The position numbers and the translations under genes were made by a program. A DNA stretch of 64,000 nucleotides from Proteiniphilum sp. UBA5384 (GTDB lineage: Bacteria > Bacteroidota > Bacteroidia > Bacteroidales > Dysgonomonadaceae): assembly GCF_002410825.1 (NCBI RefSeq), contig NZ_DHOS01000001.1, positions 1,051-65,050 on the forward strand. Reading direction: 5' to 3'. The notes beneath the pieces are model-generated. The model was not told the DNA's origin and made no database searches. It was given only the letters and a program-made list of their open reading frames with translations. This document shows positions 36,777-46,366 of this stretch, one piece after another (within the stretch, counting starts at the first letter, position 1; the number at the start of each line of letters is the position of its first letter).

Positions 36777-39776
36777 CTATCGAGTAATCACTGAATAACG
36801 ATTCTTTTCCCTGTAAAAGTTTATTAGTGCGGCATACACCGGTGATTTTCGTAGGATGGGGGCATTGCCCACAAGAAAGAGTTGTTGTCTTGCGCGGGTG
36901 ATGGCCACGTTGAGTTTCCTGTCCACCGTACCGTTGTGGTTCGGGTTGCAGAGAAAATTCATCTGGTAGGGTTCATTGGCACAGAGTGAAATCAGAATCA
37001 CATCACGCTGGCTTCCCTGGTAGCGCTCGACGGTATCAACCATAATATTCTCCCAATCCGGGATTCCTGCTAATGACAACTTGTGTTTGATCAAGGCGAT
37101 CTGGTTCCGGTAGGGGGCGATAATGCCGATCGATCTGGAATCGAATATTTTTCTATTTGCTCTATATACTTTGCGAAGGGAAATGAGCAGTGAGATAATC
37201 AAATCGGCTTCAGTCTCGTTGATTTTGTCGGACGGGGTGGGGGCGTTGATTTTTTCTGTCGAAAAGAAAGCGGTACGCTCCGAGGCTATCCACCGGTCGA
37301 AGTGATTGTCTGACGGGCACTGTAACTTCCATGCTGAGGATTGCCAGTCGAGTGCCGGGAAAAGGTTTCCGGAATAAAAGCTTTTGGCGGGAAAAGCAGC
37401 GATGTCGTTATGCATCCGTCCTTGCTGTGTGAGTTGCGCATATGCATGATTCCATCCTTTTGCTTGACAGCGGTGCAATAACCGTTCAAAAAGAGAGTCA
37501 CGGCAATCGGTAAATCCGGATTTCTGCAATACAGGCTCTTTGATCCCTGAAAATTGACGATCCTGCAACACAATAGTCGATAGCTGATTGTGATCTCCTA
37601 TCATGATAAACCTGTCTAAACGGGGTAGGAGACCGATAATTTGAGGCTCCAATATCTGTGATGCCTCATCGATAATAGCTACATCAAAATGTTTGAGTTT
37701 GAAAAGTTCCATCCTACCGTTGATGGATGCGAGGGTGGAAATGTAGATACGTGTGCCTTCTATCTCGTGCCGAAGTGATTCCCTATCCGTGGCTTTTTCT
37801 GAAATCCTTTGTAGCAATCGATGCCGGTAAGTTTTCGCACAGGAGAGTTCTGTGCCCACCCGGATATAAGCGTCACATTCCCCTTTCCTGCATCCGAAAG
37901 CCGCGTTAATGGCTTCGCACAACTCGTCCACGGCACGGTTGGTATAGGCAAGTACCATGATATTCATCTTTGGTTGTGCGTGGAATTCTTCAATCAGCCG
38001 CCGGGCGAAGATCGATGTCTTTCCTGTGCCGGGCGGCCCCACAATCAAAAAATAGTCTTCAGCACACATCGCTTTGCGGATAATATTTTCCGGATAGTCT
38101 GCTTTTGGATAACTTATTTCAGTACAGCCGGGAGGTTTTACGCCCATCAGTACCTCTTTTTTCCGTGTGGATGCTGTCAAAAAGGAAAAAAGACTCTTGT
38201 ACATGCTGTTGTAGGTGGTATCCAGCGAATCGTGCTCTATTACCCAGAGTCGGTTTTCCTCAAAGAAGCGGCGGTTTTTCTGTTTATAACGAAAGCGCAC
38301 TTCTACCGATTCAGAGGTAATCCGGGCGATAGTACCCTTTAGTATCTGCCGGTTGAGTACCGTATCCTTGTCATCTTTCTTTGGATAGACGATACATATA
38401 TCACCCTCCCGGAAGTTAACGATGTCGTTTTCTGTGTGATTACGGGCGAAAAGGATTGTCATATCATGTCCCGCATCATCGATGTGTTTGATGGAAAGAT
38501 TAAAAAGGACGTCCAATGCTTCGGCCCGTTCGTTGAAGTTGCTGTTCCAAAGTGATGCCGTTCCCGTGGGCGTTTCATAGGCTATGTCACCGATCTTCTG
38601 ATGATATAGTTCTCTTGAAATGAAGCGGACATAACGATAGAAAAAGGTAAGTTCCGTTTCGCTGCAACCCGACAACAGTGTGTGTATCCGTTCAATTTTT
38701 TCGATGAAGAACGCGGGTAGTTTCTGTCTTGTTTGGATGAGATGGAATAAAGATTGAAACAATGCTTCTGCATCCCGATTTTCTCCCTGTATCAGAATCT
38801 GTTCATTGGCCACAATCAGGTTCCGGAGGTTCAGGATCGATTTCTCCAGTTCTCCGTCTACCGCTGCAGTGCGAAGGTTTTCTCCCGGCCGGCATCCTGC
38901 CGAATAGAGGATAGACGCATCTATTCCCTGTGCCTGCTCCCCGAAAACGGTCTCTATCATCAGCCGATAAACGGCCGTTTGCACTTCATGATTGAGTGTG
39001 ATCTTGTTGTGATCGTAGGAGGGGAAGGGTAATTTGCCCGATTTCAGTTCTAAGATCCGGGCATCCGTTTCTTCGGAATAGGGTTGTAGCAGGTCGAGTC
39101 GCCCCTGAAACCCAAATCGTTCACAAAAGAACGAAGGTTCCAGCGTACAATGATGCAGGTTGATTCCTCTCCCGGGAAAATCCTCACGGATCACCCGTTT
39201 GATATTTTCAAATTGAGTCCGCGCTTTTTCCATGAATGTCCGGAAATCACTCTCGGAGCGAATATCTTCACAACTTGTATATTCGAAAGGCGACTGTTTA
39301 AATGATCGTAGGAATACATCTCTGAAAGAAACGTCCTCCGGATTATCCGCAAACACCAGTTCATCGAGGAAAAAATTGGCCAGGTTTCCCAATAACAGGT
39401 AAGAGCGGTTTTCCTTCTCTTCAAATTTGTTACGGAAATAATGAAGCGGCGATATTGAATAATCCTGAAAACATTCGGCAATGGCAGACGCATCGATCAG
39501 ATAATCCGGTTCAAGGATGATATAGTTAGGAAGCAGAAAACCATCCCCGTCAATCACACAATCGACCAGGTTCAGGTTGGCACCTTCCCGGAACCTTTCA
39601 ACTGAAGCTGTAAAAGCGCTGTTCTCCGGTGAAATGCCGTATCTGGCAATCAGTGGTATGCCGGGATCCTCTGTCCTCACGCAGATAAGCAATTTCCCCT
39701 CACGATCGATTTTAAGAAGTTGAACACGGAGGGTATCCGTTGTGATATCTGAGGGGAAAAGCGAAAATTCAGTCAT
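36777..39776 (-). CDS. Dna2-like nuclease-helicase (PD-(D/E)XK plus SF1 helicase)
   Basis: A 999-residue protein. The N-terminal third has a PD-(D/E)XK nuclease of the Dna2/Cas4 type: GRLDLL near residue 227, ILELKSGK near 243 and a following HEVQTAVYRL helix (QxxxY). The C-terminal half is a superfamily 1B (UPF1/Dna2-like) helicase with Walker A VGPPGTGKTS near residue 577, DEAS Walker B near 702, GDHNQL (motif III), VDTVERYQGSQRD and LNVAITRARQQL (motifs V and VI). The protein probably processes DNA ends or flaps in replication and repair. It lies on the minus strand just downstream of dgkA (6 bases), so they share a transcript. Confidence 0.88.
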   Translation of the reverse strand: MTEFSLFPSDITTDTLRVQLLKIDREGKLLICVRTEDPGIPLIARYGISPENSAFTASVERFREGANLNLVDCVIDGDGFLLPNYIILEPDYLIDASAIAECFQDYSISPLHYFRNKFEEKENRSYLLLGNLANFFLDELVFADNPEDVSFRDVFLRSFKQSPFEYTSCEDIRSESDFRTFMEKARTQFENIKRVIREDFPGRGINLHHCTLEPSFFCERFGFQGRLDLLQPYSEETDARILELKSGKLPFPSYDHNKITLNHEVQTAVYRLMIETVFGEQAQGIDASILYSAGCRPGENLRTAAVDGELEKSILNLRNLIVANEQILIQGENRDAEALFQSLFHLIQTRQKLPAFFIEKIERIHTLLSGCSETELTFFYRYVRFISRELYHQKIGDIAYETPTGTASLWNSNFNERAEALDVLFNLSIKHIDDAGHDMTILFARNHTENDIVNFREGDICIVYPKKDDKDTVLNRQILKGTIARITSESVEVRFRYKQKNRRFFEENRLWVIEHDSLDTTYNSMYKSLFSFLTASTRKKEVLMGVKPPGCTEISYPKADYPENIIRKAMCAEDYFLIVGPPGTGKTSIFARRLIEEFHAQPKMNIMVLAYTNRAVDELCEAINAAFGCRKGECDAYIRVGTELSCAKTYRHRLLQRISEKATDRESLRHEIEGTRIYISTLASINGRMELFKLKHFDVAIIDEASQILEPQIIGLLPRLDRFIMIGDHNQLSTIVLQDRQFSGIKEPVLQKSGFTDCRDSLFERLLHRCQAKGWNHAYAQLTQQGRMHNDIAAFPAKSFYSGNLFPALDWQSSAWKLQCPSDNHFDRWIASERTAFFSTEKINAPTPSDKINETEADLIISLLISLRKVYRANRKIFDSRSIGIIAPYRNQIALIKHKLSLAGIPDWENIMVDTVERYQGSQRDVILISLCANEPYQMNFLCNPNHNGTVDRKLNVAITRARQQLFLVGNAPILRKSPVYAALINFYREKNRYSVITR

Positions 39777-39782
39777 ATCTGA

Positions 39783-40142
39783 TCAGAATATTTTAGGCAG
39801 AAAAATGATGAGCCCCACTGCCAAAGCAGCCAAAACTACAGTCAGGACTGCGGCCGCAGAAAGGTCTTTCACTTTTTTAATAGTAGGATGAATCTCTTTA
39901 TTACAGGCGTAATCCGACAATCTTTCCAATGCGGTATTCATCGCTTCCATGGAGAATACGGCTCCTATAGCAATGATAATGGCAAGCCATTCCCCGGGGG
40001 AAATTTTATATAGGAGTCCCAGTAAGATTGCGATGATAGCCACAATCAGATGAATATGCGCATTGGGGGTTTCTTTGTACAATGTATGTATACCCCTGAA
40101 TGCGTGACTGAAAGATTGAATGCGTTCCCGTATGTAAGACAT
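39783..40142 (-). CDS. dgkA: Diacylglycerol/undecaprenol kinase family protein
   Basis: A 119-residue inner-membrane enzyme with three helices and a short amphipathic N-terminus. The conserved ETPNAHIHL and MEAMNTALERLSDYAC motifs carry the catalytic Glu and the Asn-Thr-Ala-Glu metal site of the DagK family. In Gram-positive relatives this family phosphorylates undecaprenol, in E. coli diacylglycerol; either is possible here. It is six bases upstream of the Dna2-like gene. Length is normal. Confidence 0.92.
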   Translation of the reverse strand: MSYIRERIQSFSHAFRGIHTLYKETPNAHIHLIVAIIAILLGLLYKISPGEWLAIIIAIGAVFSMEAMNTALERLSDYACNKEIHPTIKKVKDLSAAAVLTVVLAALAVGLIIFLPKIF

Positions 40143-40277
40143 ATTGTTGATGAGATGATTTCAAAATTGAAAATTTATATTCAAATGTATAGAATTTGTC
40201 GTTTACGCCCAAATATCTTTTTCCTTTTCGACAAGCAGTAAACCTTATCAGGCTAAATGAAGTAGAGCCCAAATTAT

Positions 40278-40308
40278 TTTGAGTTTATATCAATATTTGG
40301 TACTTTTG
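40278..40308 (+). promoter_or_regulatory. Bacteroidetes-type promoter of the zinc-ribbon gene
   Basis: TTTG at 40278-40281 and TACTTTTG at 40301-40308 with a 19-base spacer match the -33/-7 consensus well. The ATG at 40325 follows after only 16 bases. Confidence 0.65.
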
Positions 40309-40324
40309 ATATAAATTTGAAATT

Positions 40325-41356
40325 ATGTCTCAAGTCTGCCCCCTTTGTGGAAAAACCAAACCGGAAGAAGTCCTTTTTTGCGATGATTGCAGTAGGAAGA
40401 TACATTCAGAGTATGAGGTGGATATTCCGAAGGAGACCGGATCAACATCAAAAACAACACAACCCGGAAGAAAAAAACGTATAGCAACTCCGCTTCTGTT
40501 TGTATTCATGATTGGTCTACTGGTAGGTGCTTTTTTTGTATATAATGCGACAATACGCAAAACCAATCTCGATCGTAGCGGTTGGGATGCAGCTCTCAAG
40601 GAGAACACCGTGAAAGGTTATTTAGCTTATATGAATGCATATCCGCGTGGAATCCATTTTGACCAGGCACAGGAGGAATTGCGGAAATTGAAGTCGGTAG
40701 AGGCTTCAATGTGGGAAAAGATGAAAGAAACCGATAACATAACTGAATTACGCGATTTCCTTAACCAATATCCCGGGAGCCCGTATGCTCCGCTGGTGAA
40801 AACAAGACTCGACTCGCTTACATGGATAGGAACTTTGCGGACAAATACGGGAGAAGCCTATTCCGACTATATCATGCTGAGTGAAAGCGGAGGAATCCGA
40901 GGCGATTATATAGCAGAAGCCCAAAAAAGATATGCATTGCTTTTCGGTACACAATCTATGGATCCGGCTATACTGGACAGCATCCGCACTACTATCGACG
41001 GTTTTTTTATATCTCTTACTTCTCTTGACCATAATGGGATGATTCGTTATCTGGCACCTATGGTACAGCGTTTTTTTGATTCCGGCACTGCTTCCCGCGA
41101 AAGAATTACGGGTGAATTACTCGTTACAGGAGCGCGGACGGAAGGTGCAACACTGAAATTTATACCGGATTTACAGTCGATATGGTATGAGATGACGAAC
41201 AGTAACCACTATAAAGTAAATGTACCGCTACAGAAGACTTACCAAAAAAATGGCTCTATAGAACAGGTATATGGATATATTGTTCACATGGAATTGGATC
41301 CTCTCTTGCAGATTGTCAGTATATTTGAGACGAAACCCTATCCCGAAGCGCCTTAG
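40325..41356 (+). CDS. Zinc-ribbon single-pass membrane protein of unknown function
   Basis: A 343-residue protein I do not recognise as a named family. The N-terminus has a two-pair zinc ribbon (CPLC at residues 5-8 and CDDC at 19-22), a basic linker, one membrane helix (about 57-75) and then an extracytoplasmic part. Residues about 85-165 show two helical TPR-like repeats (WDAALKENTVKGYLAYMNAYP, split, and ELRDFLNQYPGSPYAPLVKTRL). The C-terminal 130 residues are alpha+beta and could be an NTF2-like domain. It has its own strong promoter and is followed 69 bases later by uvrB. A sensory or scaffold role at the membrane is only a guess. Confidence 0.6.
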   Translation: MSQVCPLCGKTKPEEVLFCDDCSRKIHSEYEVDIPKETGSTSKTTQPGRKKRIATPLLFVFMIGLLVGAFFVYNATIRKTNLDRSGWDAALKENTVKGYLAYMNAYPRGIHFDQAQEELRKLKSVEASMWEKMKETDNITELRDFLNQYPGSPYAPLVKTRLDSLTWIGTLRTNTGEAYSDYIMLSESGGIRGDYIAEAQKRYALLFGTQSMDPAILDSIRTTIDGFFISLTSLDHNGMIRYLAPMVQRFFDSGTASRERITGELLVTGARTEGATLKFIPDLQSIWYEMTNSNHYKVNVPLQKTYQKNGSIEQVYGYIVHMELDPLLQIVSIFETKPYPEAP

Positions 41357-41425
41357 CATTCATAATAGAGACGCAGGACAGATAGCGGGAAAACTAATTT
41401 GGCACCTGTTTGTTTAACAGTATCT

Positions 41426-43435
41426 ATGGAATTTCAACTTACATCAGCATATCAGCCTACGGGCGACCAGCCGGAAGCCATTGCGGCTCTGATTGAGGGA
41501 CTGCAACAAAAAATCCCTTACCAGACGCTATTGGGGGTTACCGGATCGGGTAAGACCTTTACGGTGGCTAACGTGATCGCACAGATAAATAAACCCACGT
41601 TAGTGCTGAGTCATAATAAGACGCTGGCAGCACAACTCTATAGCGAGTTTAAGAATTTTTTCCCGAATAATGCGGTGGAATATTATGTCTCTTATTACGA
41701 TTATTATCAACCTGAGGCTTATATCCCCACCACCGATACCTATATCGAGAAAGACCTGTCTATTAATGACGAGATCGAAAAACTCCGTCTTGCCGCCACC
41801 TCCGCGCTGCTTTCCGGGAGGAATGATGTGGTCGTGGTTTCTTCTGTTTCCTGCCTCTATGGCATTGGTAATCCTGAAGATTTTAATAAGGTCACTATCG
41901 ATATTCGTGAGGGGCAGGTAATGGAGCGCGACCAGTTGTTACGCTTGTTGGTGAATAGCTTATACTCCCGTAACGAAACAGTGGATTTTAACCGGGGAAA
42001 TTTTCGTGTCAAAGGTGATACGGTGGACGTCTTTCTGGCGTACCATGATTATATAGTCCGGATTGTTTTCTGGGGAGATGAGATAGAGAGCATCGAGTCG
42101 ATAGACCCGTTGACGGGGCTTACCATGGAACGGTTAGACTCGTATCGTATTTTTCCGGCCAACCTGTTTGTGACCACACAGGAGCGTATTAACAGGGCAG
42201 TGGATGAGATACAGATTGATTTGGGGAAACAGGTGGAGTTTTTTCAGGAGATTGGTAAACCTTATGAAGCCAAACGGCTCTATGAAAGGGTTACCTATGA
42301 TGTTGAAATGATTAAGGAGATAGGATTCTGCTCAGGGATAGAGAATTACTCGCGCTATTTCGACGGCCGTGCTCCGGGTACACGCCCTTTCTGTCTGCTT
42401 GATTTCTTCCCTAAGGATTATCTTACCGTTATCGACGAAAGCCATGTTACCATTCCTCAAATCCGGGCCATGTATGGCGGCGACCATTCACGTAAGATGA
42501 ATCTGGTGGAGTTTGGCTTCCGCTTGCCGGCTGCAATCGATAACCGCCCATTGAAATTTGAAGAGTTTGAGGTGCTTACTCCCGAGATTATTTTTGTGAG
42601 TGCTACCCCTGCCGATTATGAATTGGAAAAGTCGGAGGGTATTGTTGTCGACCAGTTGATTCGCCCTACAGGATTACTTGATCCTCCTATCGATGTGCGA
42701 CCGAGTTTGAACCAGATAGATGACTTGATGGAAGAGATTCGGCAACGGGTGGAGGTCGATGAAAGGGTATTGGTGACCACTCTTACCAAGCGGATGGCGG
42801 AAGAGTTGACTGATTATCTGACCAGGAATGGTGTACGTTGTAATTATATTCACTCTGATGTAGAAACATTAGAGAGGGTGAGAATCATGGATGAACTGCG
42901 CAACGGCTTATTTGACGTGTTGATCGGCGTGAATCTGTTGCGGGAAGGGTTGGATTTGCCTGAAGTATCGCTTGTGGCAGTACTCGATGCTGATAAGGAA
43001 GGATTTCTCCGCTCTCATCGCTCCCTTACCCAGACGGCCGGCCGGGCGGCTCGAAACGTGAATGGAAAAGTGATCTTTTATGCCGACAAGATAACCGACA
43101 GCATGCGGATGACCATTGACGAGACCAATCGTAGACGCGAAAAACAGATAAAATATAATGAAGAGCATGGCATCATACCACAACAGATAAAAAAAGCCCA
43201 CTCATCGGCATTGACCAAAGAATATAAAGTAACTGCCGAAACAAAAGCATACGTCGAGCCGGATTATTATACAATGGCAGCTGAACCGGTATCGGAATAT
43301 GCTTCGAAAGAGGACCTGAAGAAAAAAATCGAGCAGACCCGAAAAGCAATGATGGCGGCAGCCAAGAAATTGGAATTTCTGGAAGCTGCCCAATTGCGGG
43401 ATCAGTTGATAATATTGGAGGAGAAGATTCGATAA
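41426..43435 (+). CDS. uvrB: Excinuclease ABC subunit B (UvrB)
   Basis: About 669 residues from the ATG at 41426 (MEFQLTSAYQPTGDQPEAI), preferred over a TTG at 41399, which would add nine atypical residues. UvrB is the damage-verifying helicase of nucleotide excision repair. Walker A GVTGSGKT is at residues 37-44; the beta-hairpin region YYVSYYDYYQPEAYIP follows. IDESHVTIPQIRAMYGGD, NLLREGLDLPEV and QTAGRAARN are the other helicase motifs, and the C-terminal UVR domain (LEFLEAAQLRDQL) is present. All normal for the family. Confidence 0.97.
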   Translation: MEFQLTSAYQPTGDQPEAIAALIEGLQQKIPYQTLLGVTGSGKTFTVANVIAQINKPTLVLSHNKTLAAQLYSEFKNFFPNNAVEYYVSYYDYYQPEAYIPTTDTYIEKDLSINDEIEKLRLAATSALLSGRNDVVVVSSVSCLYGIGNPEDFNKVTIDIREGQVMERDQLLRLLVNSLYSRNETVDFNRGNFRVKGDTVDVFLAYHDYIVRIVFWGDEIESIESIDPLTGLTMERLDSYRIFPANLFVTTQERINRAVDEIQIDLGKQVEFFQEIGKPYEAKRLYERVTYDVEMIKEIGFCSGIENYSRYFDGRAPGTRPFCLLDFFPKDYLTVIDESHVTIPQIRAMYGGDHSRKMNLVEFGFRLPAAIDNRPLKFEEFEVLTPEIIFVSATPADYELEKSEGIVVDQLIRPTGLLDPPIDVRPSLNQIDDLMEEIRQRVEVDERVLVTTLTKRMAEELTDYLTRNGVRCNYIHSDVETLERVRIMDELRNGLFDVLIGVNLLREGLDLPEVSLVAVLDADKEGFLRSHRSLTQTAGRAARNVNGKVIFYADKITDSMRMTIDETNRRREKQIKYNEEHGIIPQQIKKAHSSALTKEYKVTAETKAYVEPDYYTMAAEPVSEYASKEDLKKKIEQTRKAMMAAAKKLEFLEAAQLRDQLIILEEKIR

Positions 43436-43450
43436 TCCCGATAATCGGGA
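43436..43450. repeat. Short inverted repeat after uvrB
   Basis: TCCCGA-TAA-TCGGGA, directly after the uvrB stop. No T-run follows, so it is not a typical terminator. An 11-base direct repeat GAAGATTCGAT flanks it (43423-43433, inside the uvrB end, and 43459-43469), suggesting a small local duplication. Confidence 0.55.
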
Positions 43451-43471
43451 CGAGTAGTGAAGATTCGATGA

Positions 43472-43479
43472 TATTTTTG
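43472..43479 (+). promoter_or_regulatory. Candidate -7 promoter element for fhs
   Basis: TATTTTTG matches TAnnTTTG, 53 bases before the fhs ATG. No clear -33 element. Confidence 0.35.
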
Positions 43480-43496
43480 GAAGTAGTGAATTTTTT

Positions 43497-43528
43497 AATC
43501 AGTAAATCAGTAAATCAATAAATCAGTT
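43497..43528 (+). repeat. Four tandem 8-base repeats directly before the fhs start
   Basis: Units AATCAGTA, AATCAGTA, AATCAATA and AATCAGTT run end to end and finish three bases before the ATG at 43532. They fill the place where a ribosome binding site would be. Slippage could change leader length. Confidence 0.8.
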
Positions 43529-43531
43529 TAA

Positions 43532-45196
43532 ATGAAATCAGACATTCAAATTGCACGGGAAACACCCTTGAGAAAAATTAAAGATATTGCGGAGAGTATA
43601 GGTATTGAACGGGAAGAAGTGATCGGTTTTGGCAGGCACATGGCTAAAATCCCTTTGCATCTTATCAATCAGGAAAAGATCAATCAGAGCAATCTGATAT
43701 TGGTCACGGCGATTACTGCGACTAAGGCGGGTATCGGTAAGACTACAGTATCCATAGGTCTAGCCCTGGGATTGAACAAAATGGGTAAAAAAGCAATCGT
43801 AGCATTACGTGAACCATCACTGGGGCCTGTCTTTGGTATGAAAGGCGGTGCAGCCGGAGGAGGATATGCGCAGGTTCTTCCGATGGAGAATATCAACCTC
43901 CACTTCACGGGTGATTTCCATGCTGTAACCACAGCTCATAATACTATTTCGGCTTTGCTCGACAACTATATCTTCCGTGTGCGGGGAACCGGTGAAGAGA
44001 TCAAGGAGGTCCTCTGGAAACGGGTACTGGATGTGAACGACCGGAGCCTGCGGTATATTGTTACCGGCTTGGGTCCCGGTAATGGCATACCCCAGGAAGG
44101 AGGTTTTGATATCACTGCCGCATCGGAACTGATGGCCATTCTCTGCCTGGCAGAAAACGAAGATGATCTCCGCAGGAGAATAGAGAATATCCTGTTGGGA
44201 TACAGGATAAATGGAGAACCATTTACGGTAAAAGATCTGGGCGTGGCCGGCGCAATTACCGTATTGATGAAAGATGCCATCCACCCCAACCTCGTACAGA
44301 CTACCGAGAATACGGCCGCTTTTGTGCATGGAGGACCGTTTGCCAATATTGCGCATGGCTGCAACTCGGTATTGGCCACCAAGATGGCGATGTCTTATGG
44401 GGATTATGTGGTCACTGAAGCCGGTTTCGGTGCCGACTTGGGTGCTGAGAAATTCTTTAATATCAAATGCCGTAAAAGTGGTCTTCGACCCAAATTGACG
44501 GTGATTGTCGCCACTGCACAGGGGTTGAAGATGCATGGGGGAACACCTGAAAAGATGATCAAAGAACCCGATATGGAGGGACTGAGAAGGGGGTTGGAAA
44601 ATCTGGGAAAACATCTTGATAACCTTGTCGGTTTCGGTCAGTCGGTAGTAGTGGCGTTTAATAAATATGATTTCGATACTCCGGAAGAAATTGATACTGT
44701 GCGTGCTTTTTGTCAGGCGAGAGGTGTTTCTTTTGCCGTGAACGAAGCGTTTACCGATGGGGGCGTAGGAGCAGTGAATTTGGCCGAAGCGGTGATAGAA
44801 GTCATTGAGAACAAACCGTCGGGAGAACTGAAATTTACCTACGATGATGAGGATGATATAGAGACGAAAATATCCAAAATTGCCACAAAAATTTATGGTG
44901 CACGTGATGTGGTGATGGGTGAGAAGGCATTGAAGAAACTGAGAATGATAGAAGGTTCGCCCCTCGAAAAAATGCCGGTATGCATCGCTAAAACACAATA
45001 TTCTTTCTCTGCCGATCCCAAATGGTATGGTGTAGCAAAAGATTTCCGCTTCAAGATCAATGATCTGGTGATTAACCGGGGTTCGGAATTTATAGTAGCT
45101 ATTGCCGGTGAAATGATGCGTATGCCCGGATTGCCCGCCGATCCTCAGGCCACGAGGATTGATATTGTTGATGGTGAAGTGGAAGGATTAAGTTGA
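43532..45196 (+). CDS. fhs: Formate--tetrahydrofolate ligase
   Basis: A 554-residue enzyme that makes 10-formyltetrahydrofolate from formate, ATP and tetrahydrofolate; it supplies one-carbon units, for example for purH. The P-loop-like segment is [17 protein letters not shown] (about residues 63-79). [36 protein letters not shown] and the [20 protein letters not shown] segment are signature stretches of the family. Length is normal. It follows uvrB by 96 bases containing a probable promoter and the tandem 8-base repeats. Confidence 0.97.
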   Translation: MKSDIQIARETPLRKIKDIAESIGIEREEVIGFGRHMAKIPLHLINQEKINQSNLILVTAITATKAGIGKTTVSIGLALGLNKMGKKAIVALREPSLGPVFGMKGGAAGGGYAQVLPMENINLHFTGDFHAVTTAHNTISALLDNYIFRVRGTGEEIKEVLWKRVLDVNDRSLRYIVTGLGPGNGIPQEGGFDITAASELMAILCLAENEDDLRRRIENILLGYRINGEPFTVKDLGVAGAITVLMKDAIHPNLVQTTENTAAFVHGGPFANIAHGCNSVLATKMAMSYGDYVVTEAGFGADLGAEKFFNIKCRKSGLRPKLTVIVATAQGLKMHGGTPEKMIKEPDMEGLRRGLENLGKHLDNLVGFGQSVVVAFNKYDFDTPEEIDTVRAFCQARGVSFAVNEAFTDGGVGAVNLAEAVIEVIENKPSGELKFTYDDEDDIETKISKIATKIYGARDVVMGEKALKKLRMIEGSPLEKMPVCIAKTQYSFSADPKWYGVAKDFRFKINDLVINRGSEFIVAIAGEMMRMPGLPADPQATRIDIVDGEVEGLS

Positions 45197-45211
45197 TTGT
45201 TTATTGCCAAT

Positions 45212-46339
45212 TTATTCGATCCACATCAGGTCGCTCATGATGCCGTCGGAGATAAAGATACCGTCACGGGTCAGTTTTAACTTGCCTCCTTCGGTTTTGA
45301 GCAGGTTGCGATCAAGATATTTCCGTGCATTCTCCAGACAATACTGGTAGAATTTATCGCCGAAACGGGTTGTAAGATCCGTGAGATCGAGTCCCCACAT
45401 CGTGCGCAATCCGGTAAGTACCATCTCATTGTATTTTTCTGCCCGGCTCAAAAGCTCCGTCTCGCGGTTTAATATGCCTGATTCCACACTTTTGATATAA
45501 CGAACAAGTGAAGGGATATTGAAAGAACGATGATCGCCGTCATATGAATGTGCGGCAGGTCCCAGGCCGAGATATTTCTCATTCTTCCAGTAAGAAGTGT
45601 TATGTAGAGAAAAGTAACCTTCCTTTCCGAATGCCGATATTTCGTAATGGATATACCCCTTCGCCGTGAGACGTTCTATCAACAAGGAAAACATATCGGT
45701 GCTGACTTCTTCCCCCACGGGTTTTATTCTTCCGGTTTGTAAGAGTCTGTACATCCGGGTCTTTTCTTCATAGATAAGGTGATAGGAAGAGATATGGGGA
45801 ACATCGAGTGCAATAGCCCGTGTCAGATTGTAATCCCATATCTCCCTGTTTTGTCCCGGTAATCCGTACATCAGGTCGATACTGATATTCCCGAAGCCAT
45901 ACCGTTGGCATCTTTTCACTGCATCAATCGCCTCTTGGGCGGAGTGCCGGCGGCTCAGAAATTTCAATTCTTTGTCATTGAAACTTTGTATGCCGATACT
46001 GAGCCGGTTGACCGGCAACCGGGAAAGCATCTCCACATATGCCTCCGATAGGTCGTCTGGATTAGCTTCTACGGTAATTTCCGCCATAGATTCGATAGAG
46101 AAGTGGCGGTGTAATGTCTCGAATACCTTTTCGAAGTGTTCCTGCCTGAGGCGGGAAGGAGTTCCCCCACCGAAGTAAATGGTCTTTACCGGTTCGGGGA
46201 ACTCCTTCTTTCTCATGCGGGCTTCGTCGCATAACGCATTGACGAAAGTATCCATTTCCTTTTCATTAGTACCGGTATAGAAATCACAATAAGTACACCG
46301 TGTCTTGCAGAAAGGAATATGAATATATATACCTGCCAC
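45212..46339 (-). CDS. hemW: Radical SAM family heme chaperone HemW
   Basis: A 375-residue radical SAM protein. The [4Fe-4S] cluster motif CKTRCTYC is at residues 11-18, and the HNTSYW motif near residue 247 is diagnostic for HemW, the haem chaperone once called oxygen-independent coproporphyrinogen oxidase. GGGTPSRL and the C-terminal HemN-type domain (LTGLRTMWGLDL) are present. HemW delivers haem to respiratory proteins. It follows the glycerophosphodiesterase gene by 27 bases on the same strand and converges with fhs. Confidence 0.93.
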   Translation of the reverse strand: MAGIYIHIPFCKTRCTYCDFYTGTNEKEMDTFVNALCDEARMRKKEFPEPVKTIYFGGGTPSRLRQEHFEKVFETLHRHFSIESMAEITVEANPDDLSEAYVEMLSRLPVNRLSIGIQSFNDKELKFLSRRHSAQEAIDAVKRCQRYGFGNISIDLMYGLPGQNREIWDYNLTRAIALDVPHISSYHLIYEEKTRMYRLLQTGRIKPVGEEVSTDMFSLLIERLTAKGYIHYEISAFGKEGYFSLHNTSYWKNEKYLGLGPAAHSYDGDHRSFNIPSLVRYIKSVESGILNRETELLSRAEKYNEMVLTGLRTMWGLDLTDLTTRFGDKFYQYCLENARKYLDRNLLKTEGGKLKLTRDGIFISDGIMSDLMWIE

Positions 46340-46366
46340 GTTATTCTTTTATAACCTGTTTCCGGA

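Noticed and set aside
36777..39776. Dna2-like protein as a Cas4 or defence-island component
   Set aside because: No cas, restriction or other defence genes are near; the neighbours are dgkA and a tRNA.
43497..43528. Tandem repeats as a CRISPR array
   Set aside because: Units are 8 bases long with no spacers, and no cas genes are present.
43817..44998. A 393-codon minus-strand frame
   Set aside because: Antisense shadow of fhs, which has full family motifs; the shadow has no domain and an odd His/Ser/Phe-rich composition.
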